64,000 nucleotides of DNA, taken from contig DAOOIV010000001.1 of assembly GCA_035384605.1 (NCBI GenBank), forward strand, positions 19,283-83,282. Reading direction: 5' to 3'. The translations under genes were made by a program, and so were the position numbers. Under the pieces are notes generated by a model, which saw nothing but the letters and a program-made list of their open reading frames with translations, made no database searches and was not told the origin of the DNA. The stretch is from Phycisphaerae bacterium (GTDB taxonomy: Bacteria; Planctomycetota; Phycisphaerae; UBA1845; PWPN01). Below, one piece after another: positions 54,173 through 62,895 of the stretch; the stretch's first letter is position 1; the number at the start of each line of letters is the position of its first letter.

Positions 54173-54383
54173 TCCGCTCGGCCCGGAATCCCTTCCGGGC
54201 CGTGTGAGTGTGCGGAATCCATTCCGCATTCGGTGATAATGAGGATGGGAATCCTCTGACCGGGGGCCCAGAAGGGATTCTGGGGCCAGCGTGAAAGAAT
54301 CCTGGGGCCAGCGTGAAAGAATCCTGGGGCCAGCACAATTGGGCACCGCCGACCTGGCGGAAATCGAACGGATCGAGCGCTGA
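54127..54383 (+). repeat. 46-bp duplication of the DUF362 3' end flanking a hairpin-repeat block
   Basis: The segment 54127-54172 (ending at the gene's TGA) and 54338-54383 (ending at another TGA) match at 42 of 46 positions. Between them lies 165 bp of hairpin repeats. The second copy ends 1 bp before the ATG of the radical SAM gene. Confidence 0.9.
54176..54334. repeat. GGAATCC-centred hairpin repeat block
   Basis: The block contains, in order: GGCCCGGAA/TTCCGGGCC (54180-54201), perfect; TGCGGAAT-CC-ATTCCGCA (54211-54228), perfect; GAGGAT-GGGA-ATCCTC (54241-54256), perfect; and CCCAGAA/TTCTGGG (54267-54286). Two exact 22-bp direct repeats GTGAAAGAATCCTGGGGCCAGC follow (54291-54312, 54313-54334). 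The first element matches 7463-7490. The later part matches the array at 1-270. Confidence 0.88.
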
Positions 54384-54384
54384 C

Positions 54385-55602
54385 ATGGACAACCTCGACA
54401 ACATGTTCCGGCGTCCGAACCGGCGTGACCTCCTGAAATGGGGTACCGTCTGCGGGGCGGTGTGCACCTGCGGACTGCGGCCTTGCGTCGCTCAGGACGT
54501 CGCCGGAACGAGCGAGCTGGAGGGCCCGAAGCTCAAGGGCGTCATTCGGCATCCGGCCAAGCACTGGGAGAAGCTGGAGGACAAGAAGGTCAGGTGCGTG
54601 CTCTGCCCGCGCGAGTGCGAGGTAGCCGACGTCGAGCGGGGTTACTGCGGTGTTCGCGAAAACCAGGGTGGACGGTATCAGACGCTGGTTTACGGGGCCC
54701 TGTGTTCGGCGAACCTCGACCCTATCGAGAAGAAACCGTTGTTTCATTACCTGCCCGGCACGACGGCATTCTCGGTGGCGACGGCCGGCTGCAACATCGA
54801 GTGCAAGTTCTGCCAGAACTGGCAGATCAGCCAGTTCCGCCCCGAGCAGGTCGAGAGCGTCGCCGTACCGCCGAATAAGCTTGTCGCCGCGTGCAAGGCC
54901 CGGTCCAGCCCGACCATCGCGTACACCTACTCGGAGCCGGTGGTGTTCTATGAATATGTTTACGACTCGGCGGAACAAGCCCGCAAGGCCGGGATCGGCA
55001 GCGTGATCATCTCCAACGGGTTCATCCAGGAGAAACCTCTTCGTGAGCTCTGTGGCCAACTGACCGGCGTGAAGATCGACCTGAAGGCATTTACCGAGGA
55101 GTTCTACCGCGAGCACTGTGCCGGGCGGCTGGCCCCGGTCCTCAAGGCGCTCGAAGTGCTCAAGGACACGGGCATCTGGTTTGAGCTGGTCATTCTGATC
55201 ATCCCAACACTCAACGACTCGCCGGACGAAATCAAGGAGATGAGCCGCTGGGTCGTCCGGCAGCTTGGTCCGGACGTGCCGATGCACTTCACGCGATTTC
55301 ACCCGACCTACCGCGTGACCAATTTGCCGCAGACGCCGGTTTCGACGCTGGAGCGCTGCCGCCAGATCGCCCTCGACGCGGGCGTCCATTACGTCTACGC
55401 GGGGAACGTGCCCATGCACAAAGGCGAGAATACCTACTGCCACAAGTGCCAGGCCGAGCTGATCCGCCGAGTGGGTTTCCGAATTGCCTCCAACCAGGTC
55501 AAGGACGGCAAGTGCCCCAAGTGCGGCACGGCCATTCCGGGCGTCTGGTCACAGGCACAGGCCTTGGCGTTCGAGCCGAGACAGCAGAGCAGACCGACGT
55601 AA
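54385..55602 (+). CDS. amrS: AmmeMemoRadiSam system radical SAM enzyme, Tat-exported
   Basis: The 405-residue protein has a Tat-like signal (NRRDLLKWGTVCGAVCTCGL) and an N-terminal cysteine motif (CVLCPRECEVADVERGYCGV). The radical SAM motif is CNIECKFCQNW (Cx3Cx2C), and VYGALCSANLDPIEKKPLFHYLPGT and TYSEPVVFYEYVYD also appear. A C-terminal zinc-ribbon is made of CHKC and CPKCG. These match the AmrS type found with Memo and AMMECR1. ATG 54385 is chosen because the Tat signal begins there. The open frame extends back to 54313 through repeat DNA. Export of a radical SAM enzyme is unusual, since SAM and reductant are normally cytoplasmic. Confidence 0.93.
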   Translation: MDNLDNMFRRPNRRDLLKWGTVCGAVCTCGLRPCVAQDVAGTSELEGPKLKGVIRHPAKHWEKLEDKKVRCVLCPRECEVADVERGYCGVRENQGGRYQTLVYGALCSANLDPIEKKPLFHYLPGTTAFSVATAGCNIECKFCQNWQISQFRPEQVESVAVPPNKLVAACKARSSPTIAYTYSEPVVFYEYVYDSAEQARKAGIGSVIISNGFIQEKPLRELCGQLTGVKIDLKAFTEEFYREHCAGRLAPVLKALEVLKDTGIWFELVILIIPTLNDSPDEIKEMSRWVVRQLGPDVPMHFTRFHPTYRVTNLPQTPVSTLERCRQIALDAGVHYVYAGNVPMHKGENTYCHKCQAELIRRVGFRIASNQVKDGKCPKCGTAIPGVWSQAQALAFEPRQQSRPT

Positions 55603-55842
55603 ATGGATTGTTGAACCGGCAGACCGTGTCCGAGAAGCGTAGAGCATGGTCGGACCCGCCAACGGCGGCGAGACCTGCCGGGGAACTCGTTCATTGCTCT
55701 TGCCATACCGACGGTGAGCGGATGGCACGAGATCATACGCGGTTTTCGTCGTTTCGTGAAACCACAGTTCTTCATCGAGCCCTTGCTTGTCGCGTTGCAC
55801 TGCCTGAATCAGCGAGGGGATGTCCTTGACGGTGTATTCCAT
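55549..55842 (-). pseudogene. Possible truncated FRG-domain gene
   Basis: On the minus strand, MEYTVKDIPSLIQAVQ then ELWFHETTKTAYDLVPSAHRRYGK resembles the start of an FRG domain. The spacing of W-F-x8-Y-x-L-x-P-S-x2-R is the same as in WFRGQ...YxLxPSxxR, but Arg-Gly is replaced by His-Glu. Similarity fades after about 50 residues and the frame ends antisense inside amrS. It is probably a remnant. FRG-domain proteins are often encoded near defence or mobile loci. Confidence 0.4.
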
Positions 55843-56339
55843 CGTGGGCACCGGCCTCCTGCCAGTGAACCTGGGGGTCGCGAGCGTATACGAGATCTCT
55901 CGCCGCAAGCCGGCCGGCTGATCTCGGCGCACACCTTCGTCGCCTCTGCGATCAGACGGGCTTCGATGGCGGTTGGTCGCAGTCACCGCCGTAGCCGTCG
56001 AGCTGACCCGCGTAGCCTGGCGGATCATGACCGATCGCGGGGACTATCTTTCCAGGTCCCCGGCCTGAAAAACGCCGCCCAAACAGCTTTAAGGAATCCT
56101 CACTTGTCAAAGATCGAATTCGCGAAGTCCTTTTGCTTTGCTCATGACTGGCTATAGCTGGTCTCGTGATGGGGTAGTCGGCACTATCGCCGTAGTAGCG
56201 TTCGAACGCCACGGCCGCTGGACAAATATGATGGGACAAGCGAACATCGAGGGCCTTGAGCGAGCCGGTGGGTCCCGTCCGGCGCCGAGGCGCCGCGCGA
56301 CACGCTCGTGCCTGACCTTCTTGTGAGGTTTCATTTCCT
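55603..56339. other. Degraded stretch between amrS and sulfatase
   Basis: Apart from the FRG-like remnant, no intact gene is seen. A minus-strand segment near 56130-56230 (AFERYYGDSADYP) looks like genuine protein but could not be assigned. No insertion-sequence ends or terminal repeats were recognised. Confidence 0.4.
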
Positions 56340-57815
56340 ATGAGGCCGTTATCTCGATTGACGGTGTGCCTGTTGGTGTCGGGACCGGCGGCATTGGGCT
56401 TGTTGCGGGCTCGGGCCGACGCTGCCAGTGGCGATGGCTCCGCCGCCGGCCGGGTCAACGTGCTACTGATTACCGCCGACGACCTGAATTACGATTCCTT
56501 GGGGGTCACCGGCTGCAAAGTGCCGGAGATTACGCCGAACATCGATCGACTGGCCTCCGAGGGGATGCGGTTCGAGCACGCCCACGTCACCATCGCCGTG
56601 TGCCAGCCTTCTCGCTCGGTGCTGATGACAGGCCTCTACCCCCACCGCAATGGAGCAAAGGGCTTCGAGCCGATCCGCACTGATGTGCCGACGTTGCAGG
56701 AGTCGTTGCGAGCGGCCGGTTATCTCAACGGCATCATGGCCAAAGTCGGCCATCTGGAACCCGGCGAGAAGTTCTGCTGGGACACGGTTGTGCCCGCCGA
56801 GCAACTGGGCAACGGTCGCGACCCGGATCTGTATTACCGACACGCCAAGAGCTTTTTCGAGAGAGCCCGCAACGAGAATCGGGCGTTTTTCCTCATGGCC
56901 AACTCGCAGGATCCCCACCGGCCCTTTGCCGGCAGCGAACAGGAGGCGAACCGCGCGAATCGCGGACGGCCGGCGGGTGATGCTGCGGCTGTAGGTCGCA
57001 CGTACAAACCCGAGGAAGTTGTTGTCCCCGGCTTCCTGCCCGATTTGCCCGACATCCGCACCGAACTCGCCCAGTATTTCACCTCGGTGCATCGCTGCGA
57101 CCAGACCGTAGGGCGGGTTCTTGAAGCCCTCAAGGAAAGCGGCTCGGAGCAGAATACCCTGGTGATGTTTCTCAGCGACAACGGCATGTCCTTCCCGTAC
57201 TCGAAGACCAACTGTTATCCGGCCGGCACGCGGACACCGTGGATCGTGCGCTGGCCCGGACAGGTCAAGCCCGGGACCGTCGATAAGGACCATTTCATCT
57301 CGGGTATCGACTTGACGCCGACGATCCTGGAGGCAGCCGGCCTCAAGCCGATTGAGGGCATCGACGGGCGCTCGTTTGTGGGGTTGTTCCGTGGTGAGAA
57401 GGATGATTCTCGCGGCGGGGTGTTCACATACTTCTTCCAGACCTCGGGAAGAAACGACTATCCGATGCGTGCCTTCCAGACGCGCAAGTACATCTACATC
57501 TGGAACCCCTGGTCCGACGGCAAGACGTTGTTCCGGAACGAGCCTCAGAGCGGTCTGACCTTCAAGGCCATGCAAGAAGCCGCAAAGAAGGATCCGGCCG
57601 TCGCCGCAAGGGTCAAGCTCTTCCTGTACCGCGTACCCGAGGAATTCTACGACGTCGAAAAAGACCCCAACGCGCTGAGAAACCTGGTCGATGATATCTC
57701 CGTGAAGGACGAGATAACCCGTTTCCGGGGCGAGCTCTTCAGACACATGACCACGACCGATGATCCGCTCGCGGAGCGATTCAGGAAGGAGATACTGCCA
57801 GACGGCCCCAAGTGA
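56340..57815 (+). CDS. Secreted sulfatase
   Basis: The 491-residue protein begins with a signal peptide (LTVCLLVSGPAALGLLRARADA). The arylsulfatase fold follows with VLLITADDLNYDS (metal Asp pair), ITPNIDRLASEGMRF, the formylglycine motif CQPSRSVLMTG (Cys88-x-Pro-Ser-Arg), NSQDPHRPF, VMFLSDNGMSFPY (second Asp/Asn pair) and YPAGTRTPWIVRWPG. All main catalytic elements are present; the Cys needs a formylglycine-generating enzyme, not seen in this window. Length is normal. It probably desulfates a polysaccharide such as a sulfated glycan. It stands alone between two intergenic regions. Confidence 0.93.
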   Translation: MRPLSRLTVCLLVSGPAALGLLRARADAASGDGSAAGRVNVLLITADDLNYDSLGVTGCKVPEITPNIDRLASEGMRFEHAHVTIAVCQPSRSVLMTGLYPHRNGAKGFEPIRTDVPTLQESLRAAGYLNGIMAKVGHLEPGEKFCWDTVVPAEQLGNGRDPDLYYRHAKSFFERARNENRAFFLMANSQDPHRPFAGSEQEANRANRGRPAGDAAAVGRTYKPEEVVVPGFLPDLPDIRTELAQYFTSVHRCDQTVGRVLEALKESGSEQNTLVMFLSDNGMSFPYSKTNCYPAGTRTPWIVRWPGQVKPGTVDKDHFISGIDLTPTILEAAGLKPIEGIDGRSFVGLFRGEKDDSRGGVFTYFFQTSGRNDYPMRAFQTRKYIYIWNPWSDGKTLFRNEPQSGLTFKAMQEAAKKDPAVAARVKLFLYRVPEEFYDVEKDPNALRNLVDDISVKDEITRFRGELFRHMTTTDDPLAERFRKEILPDGPK

Positions 57816-57986
57816 AGCGGTGTGCTTTTCACCGTGCCTCCAGCTCCGGTCAATGCTGCCGGCGGCGAGCACCTTTTGTTCCGGCGAGCGCCGACCGCGC
57901 GGTTCTTGATTCGCACTGCCCCGCGGAGTACTCTTTTTCCGGTGCTGTTCGGCCGTTGCAGTCGCTTGTCGCGAAAGGAGTTGAGC

Positions 57987-58181
57987 ATGGAAAAGGAAAA
58001 ACGATCATATCTGTTGCCGAAGAGACTCCTGGAGGTCTTTGACCAGGAAACCGACAGGCTGGGCTATGTCCGAGAGAAAGTGGTCGCGGCATCAATCGCT
58101 CATTTCATGCGCAGTTCCCCCGATGATCGCGCGAGAATGTTCGAGTTGCTTGAGAAGGTCATAGGCGGCAGAGCGAAGTAG
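57987..58181 (+). CDS. Small helical protein, possibly ribbon-helix-helix-like
   Basis: This 64-residue protein is not recognised. It has a strong AAAGGAG Shine-Dalgarno sequence at 57973 followed by ATG 57987. It opens MEKEKRSYLLPKRLLEVFD and continues with helices (ETDRLGYVREKVVAASIAHFM and RARMFELLEKVI). A short basic strand followed by two helices is compatible with a CopG-like DNA-binding fold. No partner toxin gene is seen, so an antitoxin role is only a possibility. Confidence 0.65.
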   Translation: MEKEKRSYLLPKRLLEVFDQETDRLGYVREKVVAASIAHFMRSSPDDRARMFELLEKVIGGRAK

Positions 58182-58334
58182 CTTCCAGGCTGCATGGCGC
58201 GATCCGAGGTCGCCGCAGTCGATGCCGCTCGCGCCGACCGCAGTGAACGTATTTGCCGGCACTCGTGGCACCGCTCGGAGGAACCTTTTAGTTCTCCCGA
58301 CACCGGTTGACACGCATGGCCGGTCGCGACGCGT

Positions 58335-59351
58335 TCACGCTTGTTCCGCCTTCGCGAAGGCCTCCCAGAGTCGGTCCATGGCCGCCTGCTCGATCTCGCC
58401 CTTCGTGACGACCACACGGTAAAGCATTCGGATGGACTTGCCGACCGGCAGGTCCCAACCCTTCTGCTCGTCGATCCACAGGAACGGGGTCGGGGAGATA
58501 TTGCCGTAATCCCGCGTGAACCACGGGCAATCCGGGGCCCAGGGATTGTTCGGGTGATCCATGACCACGATTGATTCCACGATTCCTAGACGCCGGCCCT
58601 GATAGCCGCACCAGTTGGCCGGTTGCCCGAAAGTGGCCTTTTCGCCGATCTGCCCCTTGCTGTTGATCAGCATCCCGCCGCCCACGGGGGCCAATTCCCG
58701 GGCCGCGCGGATCCCGAAAAGCGAATGGTTTGTCCTGCTGATATGAATGTCCACCTTCGCCGTGACGGTGATGTCAACGTCCAGGAGTCTCAGGTCTCGT
58801 GATGGGGCGCTGATCGTGTATCGTCGCCGATCCTCGATGACCGGTGATTGCCCGGGCACGCGCCAGTCACAAATGTCGGTGATGGTCACCCCGCCAGGGG
58901 CACTCGCGTCTTTCCGCCCTTTGAGCGGTTCCAGCTTGGGCCCGCGCGAGACGATCTGGCCGCGATCGTTGCCCTCCTGCCAGTAATTCGCCCCATTCAC
59001 GCGATCGCAGCCGAAGAAGACGGAGCGATGATGAGGCCACGGTTCGCAGGTTTCGTCGGTCATGGACAATCCGGTGGCGGGGCCTGTCAGCGGATACAAA
59101 TACGGGTACTTCTGGTCGGCGTTGGCCCGGTAGCAGGTGAAAACGCGGTTGTCGATCCGCACCCAGATGTTTGCTCCGAAGGCGTAGGCGGAGAACTCGG
59201 GGGCCGCGGCAGGCTCGTCGTCGGCGGATCGGTTTCCGGCCGCGTCGGGATGCGTGTCTGCCCCAGCGGCGGACCGACCGGCCAGCAAGGCGGCGCCCGC
59301 TCCGGCAAGGGTCTGCTTGAGAAGACTGCGCCGATCGGTATGGGCGTTCAT
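58335..59351 (-). CDS. Tat-exported PmoA-family (DUF6807) protein
   Basis: The 338-residue protein starts with a Tat signal (DRRSLLKQTLAGAGAALLAG). The body resembles the PmoA/DUF6807 domain: YPYLYPLTGPATG, PHHRSVFFGCDRVNGANYW (HHRS motif), LINSKGQIGEKATFGQPANWCGYQG and DYGNISPTPFLWIDEQKGWDLPVGKS. This family is common in planctomycetes and Bacteroidetes near sugar-acting genes; its activity is unestablished, despite the PmoA name. GGAG precedes the ATG. It is separated by 70 bp from the PDZ gene upstream on the same strand. Confidence 0.85.
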   Translation of the reverse strand: MNAHTDRRSLLKQTLAGAGAALLAGRSAAGADTHPDAAGNRSADDEPAAAPEFSAYAFGANIWVRIDNRVFTCYRANADQKYPYLYPLTGPATGLSMTDETCEPWPHHRSVFFGCDRVNGANYWQEGNDRGQIVSRGPKLEPLKGRKDASAPGGVTITDICDWRVPGQSPVIEDRRRYTISAPSRDLRLLDVDITVTAKVDIHISRTNHSLFGIRAARELAPVGGGMLINSKGQIGEKATFGQPANWCGYQGRRLGIVESIVVMDHPNNPWAPDCPWFTRDYGNISPTPFLWIDEQKGWDLPVGKSIRMLYRVVVTKGEIEQAAMDRLWEAFAKAEQA

Positions 59352-59421
59352 GGTATGTCTCCATAAAGTTGTAAAGCTGCGGCGGTCAGTTTGGGCACGA
59401 GAAACGTGGTTGTCAATGTGG

Positions 59422-60498
59422 TCAACGGATATCCGCCCTTCGCTCCTGCTGCAACGGGCTTGTGTCCGGGGCGGTAAGGGGAATTACACGTCGGGGCGGT
59501 TCCGGCGGAGCGTGCCATTGGCCGCCGTGATCGCGCCACCAGCGGGCGAAGCGGTCTTGCATTTCCTGTCTGTCACGGGCGTTGGTAACGTATTCCGGCG
59601 TGCGGCGTCCGACGACGACTTCCAGTGTGACGTCCTCGCACGACTGAACGGATAATTGCACGCCTGCGGCCGGACCGGCCGATTCCAGCGATTGGGTGAG
59701 AATCGTGAGTCCGTCCAGCAATCCTGAGACCGAAACGCCGTTTGCAGCCGAAATCAGATCGTTGGCTTTCAGACCCGCGGCCTCAGCCGCAGAACCCTTC
59801 TCCACCTTTACAACGCGGATTCCGCCGATGATCAGACCCGGCGGTGGTGAGGAGAGCTTGAGGCCCAGAGTGGACGACGCTTCATCCTTTGGCGGCTGAA
59901 CTGTGATCTTTCGAATTCGCTTCTCCGGCCGCAAAACTCGAATCCGGATCGTCGATCCGGGGGGCGTCCGTTCGATCAGGGAAATGAACTGCCGGGAAGT
60001 TGGTTCTGCCGGTAAAGGCCGATCGTTGAGGCTGATGATGGTGTCACCGCCGTGGACGCCGGCGTTGGCGGCCGGCATATCCTTGATGGCATCGAGAATG
60101 TAGATGCCGTGGCACCTGCGGCCGTCTGACGGATCGATCATGTCCGTGATCGTCTGCTGCGACAATCGGATGCCGATGAAACCGTTGCGTCCGGCCAGCT
60201 CCCGCCGGTAGAAAATCGTTTCCATGGCATATCGTAGCCGATGCTTGGCCTCCTCACCGGTGGCTGCGTGGTAACGTTGAGCGAGCTTGGGGAGAAAGGC
60301 GGCGTCGAGATCGCACAATTGGCGCGTCGCACTCTCACGGATGGGGAATCGTGGGCTGTTCAAGTCGGTGACGAGCCGATCCAAATGACGTTCGCTGATG
60401 AGCGCAGACGGCAGGCCGGCAGGGGCGGAGGCAGGACGGGTCACCGGGGCGTCGGTCGCCGCAGCAAGAACCGAGAGAAGGATTATTGCGAGGACCAT
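59422..60498 (-). CDS. Exported PDZ-domain protein
   Basis: The 358-residue protein has an N-terminal signal (MVLAIILLSVLAAATDA). A short HEAT-like helical region (LNSPRFPIRESATRQLCDLD) follows, then two PDZ domains. The first, at about 100-205, has GFIGIRLSQQT, PAANAGVHGGDTIISLNDRPL and GSTIRIRVLR. The second, at about 220-310, has GIRVVKVEKGSAAEAAGLKANDLISAANG. No protease domain is visible. It probably binds peptide ends or other proteins in the periplasm. ATG 60498 is preferred; the kinase gene upstream ends 19 bp before it. The C-terminal tail is Pro/Arg-rich. Confidence 0.83.
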   Translation of the reverse strand: MVLAIILLSVLAAATDAPVTRPASAPAGLPSALISERHLDRLVTDLNSPRFPIRESATRQLCDLDAAFLPKLAQRYHAATGEEAKHRLRYAMETIFYRRELAGRNGFIGIRLSQQTITDMIDPSDGRRCHGIYILDAIKDMPAANAGVHGGDTIISLNDRPLPAEPTSRQFISLIERTPPGSTIRIRVLRPEKRIRKITVQPPKDEASSTLGLKLSSPPPGLIIGGIRVVKVEKGSAAEAAGLKANDLISAANGVSVSGLLDGLTILTQSLESAGPAAGVQLSVQSCEDVTLEVVVGRRTPEYVTNARDRQEMQDRFARWWRDHGGQWHAPPEPPRRVIPLTAPDTSPLQQERRADIR

Positions 60499-60517
60499 AA
60501 TACCGCCCGCTCCTGGA

Positions 60518-61660
60518 TCATCGCGGCAGCAGCATCGCAACCAGCCGCTCGCTGTTCTCCTGGAGCCAACCGACCTTTCGGCAAATCATCTGCAGAAAGC
60601 GGAAACCTTCCATCCGGCCGAAAGAGCCGGTCGCGGCGATCGGAGCCACCGCCTCGGCGATGAGGGCTTCGATCATCAACGATGGCAGCGTCTGGATCTG
60701 CTCCGGCGAGGCCGGCGTCTCCAACTCGTATCCCATCAGGAACCGGCGGACGCGCTCGAGATCCAGTTCCGGGGGCCACTCGCGAGGGTCGCTGGGGCCG
60801 CCGATAATCGAGAATTGCAGGGCCCCGTTGGCCACGTCGGTGATCGGCGGCAGCATGTGCAACGAATCATAGTCAATGACTGCGACCACGCGCCCGTTCA
60901 AGAACATCATATTGCCCGGGTGCCAGTCCGAATGCACCGTTTGCGTGTCCCACTCATGAAAGCCGGCTTCATTGATCTTTTCGGCGGCGGTTTCATACGC
61001 GTCGTATAGAATGTTGACGGTAGTGAGCAGCTCGGTCTCGCGGCCAAAGGCGCTGTCGTTCTTGCCGACGCTCATCGGGATCGAGCTCAGGCACTCGCGG
61101 ACGATATCCGTGTCGTGGTAGCCGCGTCGCGAGGGCACCCAGTCGCTGTCGTATCCGCGAACCAACCGATGAAACATGCCCAGCACCCGACCCGCATCGA
61201 ACGTCTCGGAAACGAGACGGTGATAGCCCTCGCCTTGGACGTATTCGAAGACCTCGTAGATATGACCGTTGTGGATGACCATCGTGTCGTCGCCCTTGCG
61301 GACGGGCACGAGCCTGGGCAGCGGAAAACCCTGCCGCCCGAGGTACTGCTGGATGCCGTGGGCGTAGGCGACCTTGAGCGGGTGATCCCGTCCGTGGGCC
61401 CGTCGCTTGAGCAGGAACCGCCCCCAGTCACTGATGATGATCGCCTTGGGACTTCGCCGCGAACCCTTGAGTTGGCGCTCGATCTGCCGGATGTTGCCCA
61501 AATCGTAGCGCGCCAGAACGGTGGCAAGCTCCTGGGGCGAGAAATCGGCTCGAAACTGGTTGGGCACGGCACGCTTTCCGAACACGGGAACCGCCGCCTC
61601 GCAGGGCTCACCCCAACGCCCGGCGAGCGCAGCCCCCCGCAATCCCCCGGCCTGGATCAA
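60518..61660 (-). CDS. APH/CotS-type phosphotransferase
   Basis: The 380-residue protein has an aminoglycoside-phosphotransferase-like kinase fold with ISDWGRFLLKRR (ATP-binding Lys), the catalytic loop VHSDWHPGNMMF (HxDxHxxN) and the metal Asp in VIDYDSL. This pattern occurs in CotS, homoserine kinase II and choline kinases. Start is TTG 61660, supported by GGAGGG about 6 bp upstream. The substrate is unknown. It is followed by the PDZ gene and preceded, 36 bp away, by the LOG-type gene on the same strand, so the three may share a transcript. Confidence 0.82.
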   Translation of the reverse strand: MIQAGGLRGAALAGRWGEPCEAAVPVFGKRAVPNQFRADFSPQELATVLARYDLGNIRQIERQLKGSRRSPKAIIISDWGRFLLKRRAHGRDHPLKVAYAHGIQQYLGRQGFPLPRLVPVRKGDDTMVIHNGHIYEVFEYVQGEGYHRLVSETFDAGRVLGMFHRLVRGYDSDWVPSRRGYHDTDIVRECLSSIPMSVGKNDSAFGRETELLTTVNILYDAYETAAEKINEAGFHEWDTQTVHSDWHPGNMMFLNGRVVAVIDYDSLHMLPPITDVANGALQFSIIGGPSDPREWPPELDLERVRRFLMGYELETPASPEQIQTLPSLMIEALIAEAVAPIAATGSFGRMEGFRFLQMICRKVGWLQENSERLVAMLLPR

Positions 61661-61696
61661 TCCTGCCCTCCGATCTTAACGAGATGCGGCGGCAAG

Positions 61697-62749
61697 TCAA
61701 AGGGCCGGGGGCCGGCCGGCTTCGTTGATCTCATCAATCATCAGCCGCAGATATCCGACGCTCTTGCGGTCGAAATGGAAGGCGAGCCGCGGCTTGTCGG
61801 GATAATCGCCGTCCTCGCCTTCGACGGGTCCGGGGTGCGGCTCGATCTTTCCGGCGGTGATGATGTGCTTGAACTCATCGTTCAGTTTCTCGATCCGCGC
61901 TTCGCTCAGCGGCTCATTCAACCGCACCACCAGCAGGTTGCGTACATAACGAGATGAGTGATAAACGCGGTAGAACCGAACGACCTCCTGCACCGCGGTT
62001 TCGACGTCGTCGGTGAGTCGCAACAGGTTCATGTCCTCCGGACTGATCATCCCCTTGACCAGCAGCTCACTGGTGACGTAGTCGCGCCAGCGAGACCAGT
62101 AAGTCCCTCCCGGCGCGTCAATCATGACGATCGGGATCAATTGGTTCTTGCCCGTCTGAACCAGCGTGAGGGCCTCGAAGCCTTCATCCTGGGTGCCGAA
62201 CCCGCCGGGAAACAGCGCCACAGCGGAGGCTTCCTTTAGGAAGATGAGCTTGCGGGTGAAGAAGTATTTGAAGTTAATGAGTTTCGCGTCGTTGGCAATG
62301 ATCGGGTTCGTTACCTGCTCGAACGGCAGACGGATGGCCACACCAAAGCTGCCTTCCCGCCCGGCTCCAACGTGCCCGGCCCGCATGATCCCGTCACCGG
62401 CGCCGGTAATGACCATCCAGTGCTGCTCCCGCATTCGGCGGGCAAATCGGTCAGCCTGGATGTAGTTCGGATGGTCGACCGGCGTTCGGGCCGATCCGAA
62501 CATGCTGACCTTGCGCACCTCCGAATAGGGGGCAAAGACCTTGAAGGCGTACCGAAGCTCGGCCATTGCCTTGCTCAAGATCTTCAGCTCCCCTCGACCG
62601 GTCCCGTCGGAGGCAAGACGGCACACTGTCACAAGCATGTCTTCCAAGAGTTCCCGGTCCTCGCAGTTGGCGAAGCGATTGACAAACTCTTGGATTGCCC
62701 GCCCGCGCTCCGAGGTCTTCGACAGTTGTTTGGATTCCCTGTCGGCCAT
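61697..62749 (-). CDS. LOG-family (lysine decarboxylase-like) nucleotide-binding protein
   Basis: The 350-residue protein has the LOG/TIGR00730 core: VSMFGSARTP, MVITGAGDGIMRAGHVGAGREGS and ALFPGGFGTQDEGFEALTLVQ (PGGxGTxxE). The catalytic Arg and Glu regions are present. LOG proteins are nucleoside 5'-monophosphate phosphoribohydrolases. It is longer than plant-type LOG (about 200 residues), with extra N-terminal helices and a C-terminal domain. ATG 62749 follows GGAGG (11 bp away) and a TATAAT element, so this is a good start. It leads a three-gene minus-strand run. Confidence 0.9.
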   Translation of the reverse strand: MADRESKQLSKTSERGRAIQEFVNRFANCEDRELLEDMLVTVCRLASDGTGRGELKILSKAMAELRYAFKVFAPYSEVRKVSMFGSARTPVDHPNYIQADRFARRMREQHWMVITGAGDGIMRAGHVGAGREGSFGVAIRLPFEQVTNPIIANDAKLINFKYFFTRKLIFLKEASAVALFPGGFGTQDEGFEALTLVQTGKNQLIPIVMIDAPGGTYWSRWRDYVTSELLVKGMISPEDMNLLRLTDDVETAVQEVVRFYRVYHSSRYVRNLLVVRLNEPLSEARIEKLNDEFKHIITAGKIEPHPGPVEGEDGDYPDKPRLAFHFDRKSVGYLRLMIDEINEAGRPPAL

Positions 62750-62782
62750 CACTCAGCTTTCCTCCGCATGTATGAGCCGGTC

Positions 62783-62788
62783 ATTATA
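62783..62788 (-). promoter_or_regulatory. Candidate -10 element of the LOG gene
   Basis: TATAAT on the minus strand (62788-62783), 33 bp before the ATG and followed by GGAGG. No strong -35 is seen at 17 bp. Confidence 0.45.
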
Positions 62789-62895
62789 TCGGTGCCCCGG
62801 GCGGGGAGCACGAATTGTCAGGTTCCCCGGCGGGCTTGGGGGATGGAATGCCCGACTTTTCGTCGCCTGTCCATCTCACGATGCGGTGCGCCGAG

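Noticed and set aside
53938..55443. Minus-strand 501-codon frame
   Set aside because: It is antisense to the DUF362 and radical SAM genes and is His/Arg/Ala-rich, as high-GC shadows are.
56463..57872. Minus-strand 469-codon frame
   Set aside because: Antisense to the sulfatase, which has intact catalytic motifs.
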